Shown: one piece after another, positions 63,890-64,000 of the stretch | How positions within the stretch are numbered: the first letter of the stretch is position 1 | Layout: every line of letters starts with the position of its first letter | NCBI RefSeq assembly: GCF_016406125.1 | Contig: NZ_CP066339.1 | Coordinates: forward strand, 1,364,001 to 1,428,000 | DNA: 64,000 nucleotides | DNA from: Alicyclobacillus sp. SO9 | GTDB lineage: Bacteria > Bacillota > Bacilli > Alicyclobacillales > Alicyclobacillaceae | Direction: 5' to 3' | Notes under the pieces: generated by a model | Database searches by the model: none | The model's input: only the letters and a program-made list of their open reading frames with translations | What the model was told of the DNA's origin: nothing | Translations under genes and position numbers: made by a program

Positions 63890-64000
63890 GTCTGAAGCCA
63901 AGTGTGTCCAACAGAGTTGCATGGAAAATACCTGTCGTAGTATTTTGTTAAATTTTCTAGTAAGATGAACACATTAAGAGGAACAGATAGAACGAGCAAA

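Overview
The window looks like chromosomal DNA from a spore-forming, acid-tolerant member of the Bacillales, most likely Alicyclobacillus or a close relative. Evidence is the prkA-yhbH-spoVR sporulation block, a SleL-like cortex hydrolase, Gram-positive Shine-Dalgarno sequences (AGGAGG types), a perfect CIRCE operator, lipoproteins with Bacillota lipoboxes, and moderate GC. The genus is an inference.

Layout. 0.1-2.7 kb: DNA repair methyltransferase and a secreted DUF4309-GH84 lipoprotein. 2.8-5.5 kb: a sulfation cassette (sulfotransferase, APS kinase, ATP sulfurylase) in which all three genes are broken by small lesions. 5.7-11.2 kb: a two-component system followed by a carbohydrate ABC importer. 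11.3-18.4 kb: SleL-like hydrolase, a deleted MFS transporter with its divergent LysR regulator, an SPL-like radical SAM protein, DoxX, a flavin monooxygenase and an FMN-dependent hydroxy-acid oxidase. 18.6-24.5 kb: the accessory region of greatest interest. 24.8-36.2 kb: metabolic and stress genes (flavoprotein, epimerase, GNAT, malic enzyme, aldo/keto reductase, DinB, WYL regulator, DUF2239, pirin). 36.5-47.5 kb: GGDEF protein, CIRCE-htpG, DsrE-like protein, the prkA-yhbH-spoVR operon, SDR, CheB. 47.6-55.1 kb: a metalloprotease and a signalling run (PAS kinase, chemoreceptor, EAL, CBS-GGDEF). 55.1-59.3 kb: an ABC-2 exporter whose ATPase has lost most of its length, with its two-component system. 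59.5-64 kb: MFS, GT2, MBL-fold and HAD proteins.

The main discovery candidate is the gene at 18685-19968. It is a full-length homologue of the compact CRISPR nuclease Cas12f1 (like the 422-residue Acidibacillus enzyme) in which the first RuvC catalytic aspartate is replaced by arginine (R227), while the other two acidic residues and the zinc ribbon remain. No CRISPR array or adaptation gene is present. A roughly 1 kb non-coding stretch rich in inverted repeats follows and could hold a guide or tracr-like RNA. Downstream, on the same strand, lies a split sigma factor: an isolated region-2 protein (21176) and a separate region-4 protein (22792). Each sigma-containing transcript starts behind a copy of the same two-block promoter-like element (GGTTACCTTTTT, 25 bp, then AGGGACGGGT) and carries a paralogous membrane micropeptide. 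The best hypothesis is an exapted, nuclease-dead RNA-guided DNA-binding protein beside, and possibly working with, an alternative two-subunit sigma factor. The functional link is inference from position only.

Cluster decay is a second theme: the sulfation cassette, the MFS gene and the ABC ATPase are all inactivated while the genes around them are intact.
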